A stretch of DNA of 41,735 nt, taken from Proteobacteria bacterium ST_bin14 (GTDB taxonomy: Bacteria; Pseudomonadota; Alphaproteobacteria; Sphingomonadales; Sphingomonadaceae). Numbering within the stretch: the first letter of the stretch is position 1; every line of letters starts with the position of its first letter. The notes below the pieces were generated by a model. It was not told the DNA's origin and did not search any database. It was given only the letters and a program-made list of their open reading frames with translations. The stretch lies in NCBI GenBank assembly GCA_002083655.1, contig MSXR01000024.1, positions 33,710 through 75,444 on the forward strand, in the 5' to 3' direction. Shown piece by piece: positions 7,427 to 15,387 of the stretch. Both the position numbers and the translations under genes were made by a program.

Positions 7427-7751
7427 GCCTTCGGACATTTGCGATTGCCGATCGCCAGCGGACTCTGACGTCAGGCGTTCCGTGCCGCGGTTGTGCGGTA
7501 TATCAAACTGCTTGCGAGCAGGACGCGATGGTCGCGGCTATGGCTTGCCCCCACCCAAGGCGCTTAGGTCGTGTAGGTCGTAACCCCATAAACGCCCGCT
7601 TTCGGCACGAAGGCTAGACGAGCGAAACTGGGTGAAAAGCGGTCAATTCAACTTCTGTTGTGTCCCCGCGAAGGCGGGGACCCAGTCTGGGCTCCCGCCT
7701 TCGCGGGAGCACAATATCAACGGTCACAATTGGGGCGAAAGCCGTCCCCAC
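7427..7751. other. Intergenic gap after putA, with a repeat doublet
   Basis: The 325-base gap between the convergent putA and mscS-like genes has no supported gene. Its only recognisable content is the palindrome pair at 7662-7710. No U-run terminator was seen. Confidence 0.6.
7662..7710. repeat. Palindromic repeat doublet (intergenic copy)
   Basis: GTCCCCGCGAAGGCGGGGAC (7662-7681) and GCTCCCGCCTTCGCGGGAGC (7691-7710) sit head to head around CCAGTCTGG. This gives the family architecture of two palindromes in inverse orientation with a short spacer, and it helps define the copy inside putA. Confidence 0.85.
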
Positions 7752-8933
7752 TCAATCTCCGCTGCGTTTCACATCGATGCGCTTGGCTACCTGAACCTCG
7801 GCATAGGGCATTACCATCGTGCCGTCGGGGGCGGCGGTGAAGCTGAGCTGGGTTGGATAGGCCAGCGCGATCCCCTCTGCCGCCAGTCGTTCGATAATCG
7901 CGATGCCGATATCGTGGCGCGCCTGGAAAAAGGGCGCGAGGTCGGGGGATAGCGAATCGAACTCCACCAGAAAATCATGGCTGCTTGCCGCAAAATTCAA
8001 AAAACCGGCGTGTACGAACTGGTGGCCGCCCTGCTCAATCACCGCTTGCAGCATCGCCGGTATTGCGCGCAGCCGATCAGCCGGGGTGTAGGCGGCAATC
8101 CCGATGGTAAAGCTGACCCGGCGATAGCTGCGCTGGGTGATGTTCTGGATTTCCTTGTCGAGCAATTGCTTGTTGGCGATGATCCGCTCTTCGCCCGTGC
8201 CTGACCGGATACGGGTTGATTTCAGGCCGATTTCCTCCACCGTCCCGGTTGTTGTGTCATAGGCAATCACGTCGCCGCGCCGGAATGGCCGATCAAAGAT
8301 GATGGCCAGCGCTGCAAACAGATCAGCAAAAATGCCTTGCGCTGCCAGGCCAATCGCGATGCCGCCCACCCCCAGCCCGGCAACCAGCCCGGTGATGTTC
8401 ACGCCCAGATTGTCCAGCACCACGATCAGCGCGACGGCGAACACCGCAAACGTCACCAGCAGCCGGATGATGCCAAGCGCGCTGTTCAGCGCCTCGCCGC
8501 TCGCCCGGCCCGTGCCGGTGTGCTGTTCAACCGCGCCCAGCACCAGCTCGCGTAGCCAGATCGCGCCCTGAAACACGGCAGCGACGGTGAACAGCGTGCG
8601 GATGGTGGTGATCACGATCAGCGGCGGATCGGCAAGATCGGCGACGGCGCGGATGGCGGCGATGATGATGAAGACGCTGCCCGTGCGCGCCAGCGTGCGG
8701 CCCAGCACTTTCCACCAGCCGATATTACCGGGGCGTTCGCGCGCGCACAGCCTGACGCCAAAGCTGCGGACGAGGTGCAGCGTGACGATCATCACGATGC
8801 CAAGCGCGGTCGCGATCAGGATGCGCGCCCAATGATCCTGCAACCACATCGCGCTTTCGGCATAGAAGCCGACCAGATCAATGTCGTAACGCGGCGTGCC
8901 GATGATGGGCGTGGCCTGATTGGCGGTCGTCAT
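7752..8933 (-). CDS. MscS-family mechanosensitive ion channel, 393 aa
   Basis: A small-conductance mechanosensitive-channel homologue that releases solutes on osmotic downshock. Transmembrane helices lie at roughly residues 38-58, 80-105, 120-140 and 155-205. The pore-lining TM3 block is glycine/alanine-rich (GLVAGLGVGGIAIGLAAQ). The cytoplasmic beta domain follows with FDRPFRRGDVIAYD and GTVEEIGLKSTRIRS. The ATG at 8931-8933 is supported by AAGGAG about 7 bases upstream; an upstream in-frame extension lacks these signals. It is convergent with putA and divergent from the PfpI gene, with no evident operon partner. Confidence 0.92.
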   Translation of the reverse strand: MTTANQATPIIGTPRYDIDLVGFYAESAMWLQDHWARILIATALGIVMIVTLHLVRSFGVRLCARERPGNIGWWKVLGRTLARTGSVFIIIAAIRAVADLADPPLIVITTIRTLFTVAAVFQGAIWLRELVLGAVEQHTGTGRASGEALNSALGIIRLLVTFAVFAVALIVVLDNLGVNITGLVAGLGVGGIAIGLAAQGIFADLFAALAIIFDRPFRRGDVIAYDTTTGTVEEIGLKSTRIRSGTGEERIIANKQLLDKEIQNITQRSYRRVSFTIGIAAYTPADRLRAIPAMLQAVIEQGGHQFVHAGFLNFAASSHDFLVEFDSLSPDLAPFFQARHDIGIAIIERLAAEGIALAYPTQLSFTAAPDGTMVMPYAEVQVAKRIDVKRSGD

Positions 8934-9121
8934 ATCTGCTCCTTGGGGAAGTGCGGCGATGCCGCATGCAGTGCCGCAACGCCAGTAATTTGCGGGGCAG
9001 TCATTTGCGCGCCCCGCACACGGCAAATCGCTTCATCCGCTGTAATGCGCATTTTATCGGATCGTTCCGGAACGCGCGCGGCGATCGGCTGTTTTGGGAT
9101 TACCCTTGCAGGAGAATTCCC

Positions 9122-9676
9122 ATGAACGACATTACCAACGCCCGCGTCCTGATTCTGGCGACCGATGGCTTTGAACAATCCGAACTGTTCAGCCCGCGCG
9201 ATGCGCTGATGGATGCAGGCGCCACCGTTACGCTGGCGTCGCTATCGCTTGATCCGATTCAGGGCATGCTCCACGCCGAAAAGGGGCTGACGATTACGCC
9301 CGACGCGGTGATCGACCAGGTTGACGCGGAGGATTTCGACGCGCTGGTGCTGCCCGGCGGCCTTGCCAACCCGGATGCACTGCGCCTGCAGCCGCAAGTC
9401 ATCGCCATCATCCAGGCGTTTTTCGATGCCGACAAGACGGTGGCGGCAATCTGCCACGCGCCGTGGCTGTTGATTGAGGCTGATGTGGTCGATGGTCGCC
9501 GCGTGACGAGCTGGCCGTCGTTGCGCACCGATTTGGACAATGCCGGTGCCGATGTGGCCGATGAAGAAGTGGTGGTGGACGGCAATCTGATCACCAGCCG
9601 CAAGCCCGATGATCTGCCCGCCTTTAACGCCGCGCTGATTGAGGCAATCGGTGCCCAGGTCAGCGCGGCGGCATAG
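9122..9676 (+). CDS. DJ-1/PfpI-family class I glutamine amidotransferase-like protein, 184 aa
   Basis: A cytoplasmic protein of the DJ-1/PfpI superfamily (deglycase, protease or stress chaperone roles are known in relatives). The N-terminal ATDGFEQSELF supplies the conserved Glu18. The nucleophile elbow is AAICHAPWLL with Cys111 followed by His112, as in YhbO/PfpI proteins. The C-terminus contains the ITSRKPDDLPAF block typical of this branch. The start at 9122 follows GCAGGAGAA; an upstream in-frame extension to 8951 has no ribosome site. It overlaps the 3' end of the convergent ligase-like gene by 17 bases (9660-9676). The precise activity is not decided by sequence. Confidence 0.93.
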   Translation: MNDITNARVLILATDGFEQSELFSPRDALMDAGATVTLASLSLDPIQGMLHAEKGLTITPDAVIDQVDAEDFDALVLPGGLANPDALRLQPQVIAIIQAFFDADKTVAAICHAPWLLIEADVVDGRRVTSWPSLRTDLDNAGADVADEEVVVDGNLITSRKPDDLPAFNAALIEAIGAQVSAAA

Positions 9677-11060
9677 CGCGCTGCGCGGTGGCAAGCGCGG
9701 GTGGCAGCACGGTTCGCGGGGCGGATGCGCCTTTGCGAAACGGCTGCCACCCCGCCTCGCTGCGGCGACGCCCGACATAAGTGTCCAGTCCGATCTGCGC
9801 GCCGATCAGCATGTAAATGAACGGCTGAAACGCAATGCCCACAAACGCCGCGCCCAGCAGGTACACGATGTGCGCACTTTGCAACGCGCTGGCGAGCGGG
9901 GCGATCCAGGCCTCATCCTGCTTTGCCTTTCGGTATCGCTGGCGCAGCACCTCCATCCGGAAAACGCCGCCCAAGTTGATCATCAGCCACAATATCAGGC
10001 CGGGATAACCCTGTTCGCCCAGCATTTCGAAATAGCTGCTGTGATAGGCGCGGGCGCGATCTGATTCGGCGGTGCGCTGGATGGAAATATTGCTGCCGGT
10101 GCCTTCCACCTTCACCGTTTCGAACCGCAGTTCATTCTGCAGATATGCGTCGAACCCGCCGCCAAAGGGATGCGTCTTGGCGTAATCGATTGTCCATTTC
10201 CAAACGGCGACGCGGGTGGAGGCAGAAGTATCGCTTTGGTGGTTCTGAATCGTCTGCATGCGTTCCAGAAAAGCGGTTGGCAGGAACGGCAGCGATATGA
10301 CGGGAACGGCGGCCATCAGCGCCAGATACATCAACCGCCGCTTGGCATCGCGCAGCATCAGCAAGGCCAGCAGACCGATACACACCAGCCCGGTTCGTGC
10401 CGACGTGCCGACGGGAATCAGCAGGCACGAAAAGGCGAGCGCATAGCAAAATGCCTTCACTTTCCAATCGGGACGAAAAATCGTGCCATGTTTGGCAAAC
10501 CACAGCACCAGCGGCACGATACAGACAGCGACGGTGGAAATGATGCTGCCTTCATAAAGGCCGCTATTGTTCGATACGATCAGGTTCAGCTCGCCATATC
10601 CGCCACCTGAAAACAGCGTCTTGATGCCGCCAACGATGATGATCGACGATGCCGACAGGATCATGAACAGCAGCAGCGATTCGATCCGCAATTTCGTGCG
10701 CAGCGTCAGCGGCAGGAAAATCGCAAAGGCCAACGCCTTCCACACCCAATCCCATTTACCCAATGCGTCCACCGGGAAATCGGCGTTGCGGGTGGTGATG
10801 GCGCAATAGATCAGCAGCAGCAGCAGCAGCACTTGGCGCGGGGCCACGCGGGTGTCGCGCTTGTCGTCGAACATCATCCACGCACCAACCGATGCCACCA
10901 CGGCGATCAGCGAAATCGGCACGCTGTTCAGCAGCATATAGGTCAGCCGCTGGGGTGAGACGATGTCGATATACACATAGGCCAGCACGAATACGAACGG
11001 GCGGCGAAGCCCCAAGCCAAACAGCGCGACCAGAAATCCGATGAATGCCAGATCACGCAT
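9660..11060 (-). CDS. Putative O-glycosylation ligase, exosortase-A-associated family (Wzy/WaaL-like), 466 aa
   Basis: A polytopic inner-membrane protein with ten or more predicted helices and a large periplasmic loop, the pattern of O-antigen ligases. The start MRDLAFIGFLVALFGLGLRR, the phrase YVYIDIVSPQRLTY and the TRVAVWKWTIDYAKTHPFGGGFDAYLQNE region match my recollection of the exosortase-A-associated O-ligase family (TIGR03097). Such proteins accompany XrtA/PEP-CTERM polysaccharide loci. The ATG at 11058-11060 overlaps a 41-codon ORF upstream by 8 bases. Its companion glycosyltransferase is divergent at 11286, but no exosortase, PEP-CTERM substrate or polymerase cluster is in view. Confidence 0.85.
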   Translation of the reverse strand: MRDLAFIGFLVALFGLGLRRPFVFVLAYVYIDIVSPQRLTYMLLNSVPISLIAVVASVGAWMMFDDKRDTRVAPRQVLLLLLLIYCAITTRNADFPVDALGKWDWVWKALAFAIFLPLTLRTKLRIESLLLFMILSASSIIIVGGIKTLFSGGGYGELNLIVSNNSGLYEGSIISTVAVCIVPLVLWFAKHGTIFRPDWKVKAFCYALAFSCLLIPVGTSARTGLVCIGLLALLMLRDAKRRLMYLALMAAVPVISLPFLPTAFLERMQTIQNHQSDTSASTRVAVWKWTIDYAKTHPFGGGFDAYLQNELRFETVKVEGTGSNISIQRTAESDRARAYHSSYFEMLGEQGYPGLILWLMINLGGVFRMEVLRQRYRKAKQDEAWIAPLASALQSAHIVYLLGAAFVGIAFQPFIYMLIGAQIGLDTYVGRRRSEAGWQPFRKGASAPRTVLPPALATAQRAMPPR

Positions 11061-11178
11061 CCGGCGTATCCTGCGGGCGGTTGCTGGGCTCTTTATCAAG
11101 ATCGGCACGGCGCATCAGCAGGAAGGCGGCAAGCATCATCAGCCCATGCGACAGGCCAAGCGCGAAATTGTCGATCAT
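11053..11178 (-). CDS. Small membrane protein preceding the O-ligase-like gene, 41 aa
   Basis: A 41-residue ORF starting MIDNFALGLSHGLMMLAAF, with one transmembrane segment (about residues 4-20) and a polar C-terminal tail RRADLDKEPSNRPQDTPDA. It overlaps the start of the ligase-like gene by 8 bases, the sign of translational coupling. The tight overlap and the clean helix-plus-tail pattern argue that it is real, perhaps a partner subunit of the ligase. No known family is recognised. Confidence 0.6.
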   Translation of the reverse strand: MIDNFALGLSHGLMMLAAFLLMRRADLDKEPSNRPQDTPDA

Positions 11179-11285
11179 GTCGCAAGCCCTTTCTGCCGAT
11201 GGAACGCCCTGGCGCTGGCTTGCCTTGGATACGCCGGACCGGGTTGACGCGGCGTTAAACACTCTTGTGCCAAACCAAGCTCACG

Positions 11286-12527
11286 ATGCGCATCCTTCAT
11301 ATCCTTGATCACGGGTTGCCCCTGCAAAGCGGCTATACCTTTCGCACCCGCGCCATTTTAAAGGCGCAGATGGCGCGCGGTTTTACCGTTGCTGCTGTTA
11401 CCGGGCCGCGCCACGGCGATTTTGCCGCCGTCAGCGAGACGGTGGATGGAATAGATTTCCACCGCACTGCCGCCCCCAAGCCCTTGGCCAGCCCGTTTGG
11501 CGAATTGCGCGAAATCAGCGCGTTTGCACGGCGGATTGGCCAGGTGGTGCGCGAATTTCAGCCTGATATTCTCCACGCCCATTCGCCGGTGCTCGACGCG
11601 ATGGCCGCGCGGCGCGCCAGCCGACGCTATCACGTGCCGCTGCTGTACGAGATCCGCGCCTTTTGGGAGGACGCGGCGGTCGGCAACGAATCCGGCACCG
11701 AGGGATCATGGCGGTACCGCGCCACCCGCGCGCTTGAAACGCGGATGGTGAACAAGGCGGACGGGGTTGCGGTGATCTGCGAAGGGTTGCGCAGCGATTT
11801 GGTGTCGCGCGGCGTTAATCCAGCGCGGATCATGGTGTCCCCCAATGGCGTCGACATGACCTTGTTTGGCGCGCCGCTGCCCTATGACGGTGCACTGGCA
11901 GACCAGATGGGGATCACGGGCGATGAGGTGATTGGCTTTATTGGCAGCTTTTATGCCTATGAGGGGCTGGCCGATCTTATTGCCGCCATGCCCCGACTGG
12001 TGTCGGCGCGGCCACGGATCAAGCTGGTGCTGGTAGGCGGTGGCCCGTGCGAAGCGGCGCTGCGTGCGCAGGCCGCGGCAAGCGATGTTGCCGATCATAT
12101 CCATTTCGTCGGCCGCGTGCCGCATCAGGAGGTTGATCGCTATTACAGCGTGATCGACGTTTTGGTGTATCCACGCAAACGCATGCGGCTGACCGATCTG
12201 GTCACGCCGCTAAAGCCGTTGGAGGCGATGGCGCAGGGTCGGCTGGTGGCGGCATCGGACGTGGGCGGCCATCGTGAACTGATCCGCGATGGCGATACCG
12301 GCACCTTGTTTGCGCCGGATGATCCAAAGGCAATGGCGCGGGCTATCTCGTCGCTTTTTGCGGATCGCGAAACCTGGCCGGCACGCCGCGCCCGTGCCCG
12401 CGCCTTTGTGGAGGCAGAGCGCAATTGGGCGAACAATGTCGCGCGCTATGTACCTGTTTACCAAAAACTAATCGAATCCGCCGATAAACTGTCATCATGG
12501 TCGCGAAACCCCATCGTCAACGCCTGA
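11286..12527 (+). CDS. GT4-type glycosyltransferase, exosortase-A-associated family, 413 aa
   Basis: A cytoplasmic GT-B glycosyltransferase. The N-terminus RILHILDHGLPLQSGYTFR is the hallmark of the exosortase-A-associated glycosyltransferase family (TIGR04063, from memory). The C-terminal half has the GT4 donor-site pattern: GFIGSFYAYEGL, KLVLVGGGPCEAAL, then PLKPLEAMAQGRLVAASDVGG with the E-X7-E-like region. The ATG at 11286 opens directly on the conserved start; an in-frame extension to 11265 adds only seven residues. It is divergent from the ligase-like unit and overlaps the following hypothetical gene by 31 bases. It probably adds a sugar to a lipid-linked polysaccharide precursor. Confidence 0.9.
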   Translation: MRILHILDHGLPLQSGYTFRTRAILKAQMARGFTVAAVTGPRHGDFAAVSETVDGIDFHRTAAPKPLASPFGELREISAFARRIGQVVREFQPDILHAHSPVLDAMAARRASRRYHVPLLYEIRAFWEDAAVGNESGTEGSWRYRATRALETRMVNKADGVAVICEGLRSDLVSRGVNPARIMVSPNGVDMTLFGAPLPYDGALADQMGITGDEVIGFIGSFYAYEGLADLIAAMPRLVSARPRIKLVLVGGGPCEAALRAQAAASDVADHIHFVGRVPHQEVDRYYSVIDVLVYPRKRMRLTDLVTPLKPLEAMAQGRLVAASDVGGHRELIRDGDTGTLFAPDDPKAMARAISSLFADRETWPARRARARAFVEAERNWANNVARYVPVYQKLIESADKLSSWSRNPIVNA

Positions 12528-13483
12528 TCCTGCCCGTCGCCCTGCTGGGTGGTGCGGCGCTTGGACTGGTGACGGCCGCCGGTTTTGCGCTGGTGCCCGG
12601 TGACATGCTTGCACGGGTGATTTTGCGCAGCGGCATTCCCGCCATCATTGCCGCCGCTGAACCCCCATTGGGGATCACAGCCCGGATTGTGCTCGCGCTG
12701 GCGGGCGGCGGCATCGTCGCGCTGCTTAGCTGGTTCGCGCTGTTCCTGGTGCTCGGCTCGCGCACACTCGTCATGGGCAGCGGGGCGGCAGTGCAGGCCG
12801 ACGGTGACACCGACGATAGCGTGCCGGTGCTGCGCCGCGCCGATGCCCATCCCGATGCGCCATCGCGCCGCCCGGTATTTGCCAACCGCGATCTTGGCAC
12901 GCCATTTCTGGACGTCCGCGCGCGGCCTGCCCACGAAGCCGGGCTGGCGCTGCCCCCGGAACCGGCACCGCTGCCGATGGTGCACGCGCCGATGGACCTG
13001 CCCGTTGATCTTGACATGACGTTATCGGCGTTTGATCCCGGCGCGATTGGGTTGCCCATCCCGCCGATGACGGCGGCAGTGGCACCATCACCCCCGCAAC
13101 CGCTGGTTGCGCCGTCGCTGGTATCGCCTGCGGAGCGGCCCCAGGTTTTTGAACCAACCGAACGCTTTGAAACATTTGAACTGACGCCAATGGTGCGCAG
13201 CGATCCGGTCCAGCCTGCCGCGGTGCCCCAGCCTTCTGCGGCGCCCCAGCCTTCTGCGGCGCCCCAGCCTTCTGCTGCGTATAGCCCCGCCGTATCGGCC
13301 GAACCAGATCGCCAACCGCGCGATACGCAGGCGACGATCACGGCGCTGCTCGAACGCCTCGAACGCGGCGTGACGCAGCTTGATTCGCGCGCGCCTTCGC
13401 CGGCGGTTAAGCGCGATGCGCGAACAGACGATCGTTTGCAGGAAACTTTGGGCACGCTGCGCCGCATGGCGACACGCGGCTGA
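12497..13483 (+). CDS. Hypothetical proline/alanine-rich membrane-anchored protein, 328 aa
   Basis: Two hydrophobic segments (about residues 10-32 and 58-88) anchor the N-terminus. A long low-complexity Pro/Ala-rich region follows (about 100-275), including three tandem QPSAAP units. The C-terminus is a short predicted helix containing ATITALLERLERGVTQLD and a basic tail, perhaps a coiled-coil interaction site. It begins inside the last 31 bases of the upstream glycosyltransferase gene, so co-translation is likely. No family is recognised; the layout suggests a membrane-tethered scaffold, which is inference. Confidence 0.75.
   Translation: MVAKPHRQRLILPVALLGGAALGLVTAAGFALVPGDMLARVILRSGIPAIIAAAEPPLGITARIVLALAGGGIVALLSWFALFLVLGSRTLVMGSGAAVQADGDTDDSVPVLRRADAHPDAPSRRPVFANRDLGTPFLDVRARPAHEAGLALPPEPAPLPMVHAPMDLPVDLDMTLSAFDPGAIGLPIPPMTAAVAPSPPQPLVAPSLVSPAERPQVFEPTERFETFELTPMVRSDPVQPAAVPQPSAAPQPSAAPQPSAAYSPAVSAEPDRQPRDTQATITALLERLERGVTQLDSRAPSPAVKRDARTDDRLQETLGTLRRMATRG
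13231..13279 (+). repeat. 18-bp in-frame tandem repeat in the Pro-rich protein
   Basis: The unit GCCTTCTGCGGCGCCCCA occurs at 13231-13248 and 13249-13266, with a partial third copy at 13267-13279. It encodes repeated PSAAPQ. As a multiple of three it can expand or contract by slippage without a frameshift. Confidence 0.85.
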
Positions 13484-13798
13484 TCAGCGCAGCTCGACCG
13501 TCAACACCTCCAGATCGGCCTCTACCCGCGCGGCAGTGCGCCGCACGGCGACCACGTCCACATCGGCAACCAAATGGCCGCGCACATCAAATTCAGCCTC
13601 GGTCAGCCCGGCCAGCCATGCCTCTGTCGCCGGGCAGGGCAACAGCGCCAGCGCAATGCGGTGGCGTGCGCCATGAAAGGTCGCGCTGGCCCAGCGATCC
13701 CAATCGGCCGTCAAGATTTGCGCGGGGCAGCGCGCCCGGCGCGATCCGCGCTCGATGGCGCGCGTCAGGGCAATGCCGATGTCGGGGCCACGGCTCAT
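13484..13798 (-). CDS. Hypothetical protein, 104 aa, second gene after the LexA-type box
   Basis: A compact soluble protein with no transmembrane segment or known motif. Its start overlaps the stop of the 62-aa gene upstream by 4 bases (13795-13798), so the pair is translationally coupled. Its stop abuts the stop of the convergent Pro-rich gene without a gap. Sequences such as LTADWDRWASATFHGARHRIAL and the alternating hydrophobic C-terminus VEADLEVLTVELR suggest an alpha/beta fold. Through its leader gene it lies downstream of the GTTC-N7-GTTC element at 14009-14023. Function unknown. Confidence 0.75.
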   Translation of the reverse strand: MSRGPDIGIALTRAIERGSRRARCPAQILTADWDRWASATFHGARHRIALALLPCPATEAWLAGLTEAEFDVRGHLVADVDVVAVRRTAARVEADLEVLTVELR

Positions 13799-13983
13799 CC
13801 CTGGTCGCCGCGATCAAGCTTGGTGATTGCCGCATCAATCCGCGCTGCGGTGCGCGGCCGGGGTTCGCGGCCAGCGCGTAAATCCTCCACCAGTCGGGGA
13901 TCGTTGACAGCGACGCGCCCAAAGGTGGTGGCGGGCATCGAGGATCGCCGCAAAAACTGTTCGATTCTCCATAAAACTGACAT
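13795..13983 (-). CDS. Hypothetical small basic protein, 62 aa
   Basis: A 62-residue protein (MSVLWRIEQFLRRSSMPATT...) rich in Arg, with RVAVNDPRLVEDLRAGREPRPRTAARIDAAI. It resembles small conserved sphingomonad proteins and looks like a helix-turn-helix-type peptide (MPATTFGRVAVNDPRLVEDL could form an HTH), but I do not assign a family. It is divergent from the S24/LexA-like regulator with 88 bases between starts, and the LexA-type box lies 26 bases upstream of its ATG. It is first in a two-gene coupled unit with 13484-13798. Confidence 0.75.
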   Translation of the reverse strand: MSVLWRIEQFLRRSSMPATTFGRVAVNDPRLVEDLRAGREPRPRTAARIDAAITKLDRGDQG

Positions 13984-14008
13984 TGATCGCTCCCGATTCG
14001 TCGATAAT

Positions 14009-14023
14009 GTTCTTTATTTGTTC
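14009..14023. promoter_or_regulatory. Alphaproteobacterial LexA (SOS) box candidate
   Basis: GTTC-TTTATTT-GTTC is an exact match to the direct-repeat SOS operator GTTC-N7-GTTC known for alphaproteobacterial LexA. It lies in the short divergent region between the S24/LexA-like regulator and the two small hypotheticals, in a promoter-compatible position for either side. Confidence 0.65.
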
Positions 14024-14041
14024 CGCTATTTCCAACTTGTC

Positions 14042-14055
14042 TAGGAAAAATCCTA
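14042..14055. promoter_or_regulatory. Short palindrome ahead of the S24 regulator gene
   Basis: TAGGA-AAAA-TCCTA is a 5-bp inverted repeat 17 bases before the ATG at 14072. It could be an operator for autoregulation by the S24 protein or could form the start region of its mRNA; the evidence is only symmetry and position. Confidence 0.35.
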
Positions 14056-14071
14056 TGGCTATGTATCGGGA

Positions 14072-14737
14072 ATGGATGAAACCGATGTTCGCGCCAATCT
14101 GATCGCCGTCGCGGCGCGTCGCGGGGAAAGCCTGGCGGCGCTATCGCGCCTGCTGGGCCGCAATGATGCCTATCTTCAACAGTTCGTGACCCGCGGATCG
14201 CCGCGCAGGCTGGGCGAACGTGAGCGGCGGACGCTGGCGGCCTATCTTGGCATCGACGAAAGCGAACTTGGCGGGCGCGCTGAAGGAACAGCGGTGGCGC
14301 CGATGTTCCGGGTGCCACGCATCGACGCTGTCGCTTCAGCCGGGCCGGGCGGGATGCTGGCGGAGGACTGGCTTCGCCCCGGCGAGGCGATTGATCCGGC
14401 ATTGTTGCGGCAATGGGGCGTTCGCGCCGACGCGCTGACGATCATTACCGCGCAGGGCGAATCAATGCTGCCAACGATTGCTGACGGCGATGACATGCTG
14501 GTGGATCGCGGCGATACGCGCATTGGCGTGCGCGGCGGCATTTACGTGCTTCGGCTTGATGCCGGGCTGGTCGTGAAGCGCCTGGCAAAGCGCGGCACCG
14601 CCATTGCCGTGATAAGCGACAATCCGCAATTCCCAACCCTGACGATCGATGCGGCCACCGATCAGGCCGGCGATCCGGCAATTGCCCCGGTCGAGGTGAT
14701 CGGGCGCGTGGTTCGCATTACCCGAGTGTTGAAATAA
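14072..14737 (+). CDS. LexA/CI-like XRE-HTH regulator with S24 autopeptidase domain, 221 aa
   Basis: A DNA-binding repressor of the LexA/phage CI type. The N-terminus (about residues 5-65) is a short helical DNA-binding region (SLAALSRLLGRNDAYLQQFV). The C-terminal S24 domain has all key elements: an Ala90-Gly91 cleavage-like bond in AVASAGPGGML, Ser131 in AQGESMLPTI and Lys169 in GLVVKRLA. The protein could therefore self-cleave on RecA activation. It faces a two-gene unit across a GTTC-N7-GTTC box, which suggests SOS-linked control. It is not the housekeeping LexA: the N-terminal domain is not the LexA winged helix. The start has no strong ribosome site. Confidence 0.88.
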   Translation: MDETDVRANLIAVAARRGESLAALSRLLGRNDAYLQQFVTRGSPRRLGERERRTLAAYLGIDESELGGRAEGTAVAPMFRVPRIDAVASAGPGGMLAEDWLRPGEAIDPALLRQWGVRADALTIITAQGESMLPTIADGDDMLVDRGDTRIGVRGGIYVLRLDAGLVVKRLAKRGTAIAVISDNPQFPTLTIDAATDQAGDPAIAPVEVIGRVVRITRVLK

Positions 14738-14740
14738 CCG

Positions 14741-14914
14741 TCAGCCGCGATCGCGCCACCAAACGATGACGGCCAGCACGGCGCCCAGCACCAAACCGGC
14801 AAAAAATCCGCGCGTCGATTCGCCAAACAACACCCCGCCAAATGCGCCAAGGATCGCACCCATCGCGATCAGGAAGCCGCCAGCGGCGGGATTGCGGGGA
14901 GGGGTTTTGTTCAT
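14741..14914 (-). CDS. Small glycine-zipper membrane protein, 57 aa
   Basis: A 57-residue protein starting MNKTPPRNPAAGGFLIAMG. Two hydrophobic segments rich in small residues (GAILGAFGGVLFG and FFAGLVLGAVLAVIVWW) are typical of glycine-zipper membrane peptides. A cytoplasmic Arg-rich end (WWRDRG) closes it. The ATG at 14912-14914 is chosen because the upstream frame, although open to 15286, has no membrane-protein character. It is convergent with the S24 regulator with 3 bases between stops. Function unknown. Confidence 0.65.
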   Translation of the reverse strand: MNKTPPRNPAAGGFLIAMGAILGAFGGVLFGESTRGFFAGLVLGAVLAVIVWWRDRG

Positions 14915-15040
14915 GTCGCCCGCTCTGCCACGCGTCGCGTCGCGACGCCAGTATGACAAAACGGGGCTATCCCATTTATCGCCACGGCGTTTACCATTGC
15001 CCGTAATCGTCGCGCCAGTTTTGCCCGTTAACGGACAGAA

Positions 15041-15289
15041 ATGTCCTTTGCCCTTTTTGATCCGGCTGATGATGCCGCGCCCCAATTCCCCTATGTTCAT
15101 GATCGTGCAGCGTTTGACGCGGCGGCGAATCTGATTGCGCAATTTGGGGATGATGCCGGATTTCAGGCCGCCGCGCTGGCAGAACGTGGCCGTAATCTGG
15201 GCAACGCCGTCAGTTTTTGCCACTGGCGCCAGATTGAACGGCTGATTGTGCTGCTGGCCACCGGGCGCGCTGTTGGAACGGTGCATTAA
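15041..15289 (+). CDS. Hypothetical protein, 82 aa
   Basis: A small soluble acidic protein starting MSFALFDPADDAAPQFPYVHD. A predicted helical body contains FDAAANLIAQFGDDAGFQAAALAERGRNLGNAVSFCHWRQIERLIVLLATG. The final helix and single Cys-His-Trp cluster (SFCHWRQIE) are the most distinctive parts. I recall similar short proteins in sphingomonads but no assigned function. It precedes tamA by 98 bases on the same strand and may share its transcript. Confidence 0.7.
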   Translation: MSFALFDPADDAAPQFPYVHDRAAFDAAANLIAQFGDDAGFQAAALAERGRNLGNAVSFCHWRQIERLIVLLATGRAVGTVH

Positions 15290-15387
15290 TCGTCAAAGCG
15301 TGCTGGTTGCGTCGTGATTTCATTGATTGTGGCGCTGCGCCGCCCGCAATTGCTGTTCCTATGCGCTCGTCATCGCTAGAGCGGGGC

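Noticed and set aside
13231..13279. Possible CRISPR-like tandem repeat
   Set aside because: Units are 18 bp, directly adjacent with no spacers, and in frame with a protein.
12517..13467. 316-codon Ser/Arg-rich antisense frame
   Set aside because: A mirror of the Pro/Ala-rich protein; low complexity and no support.
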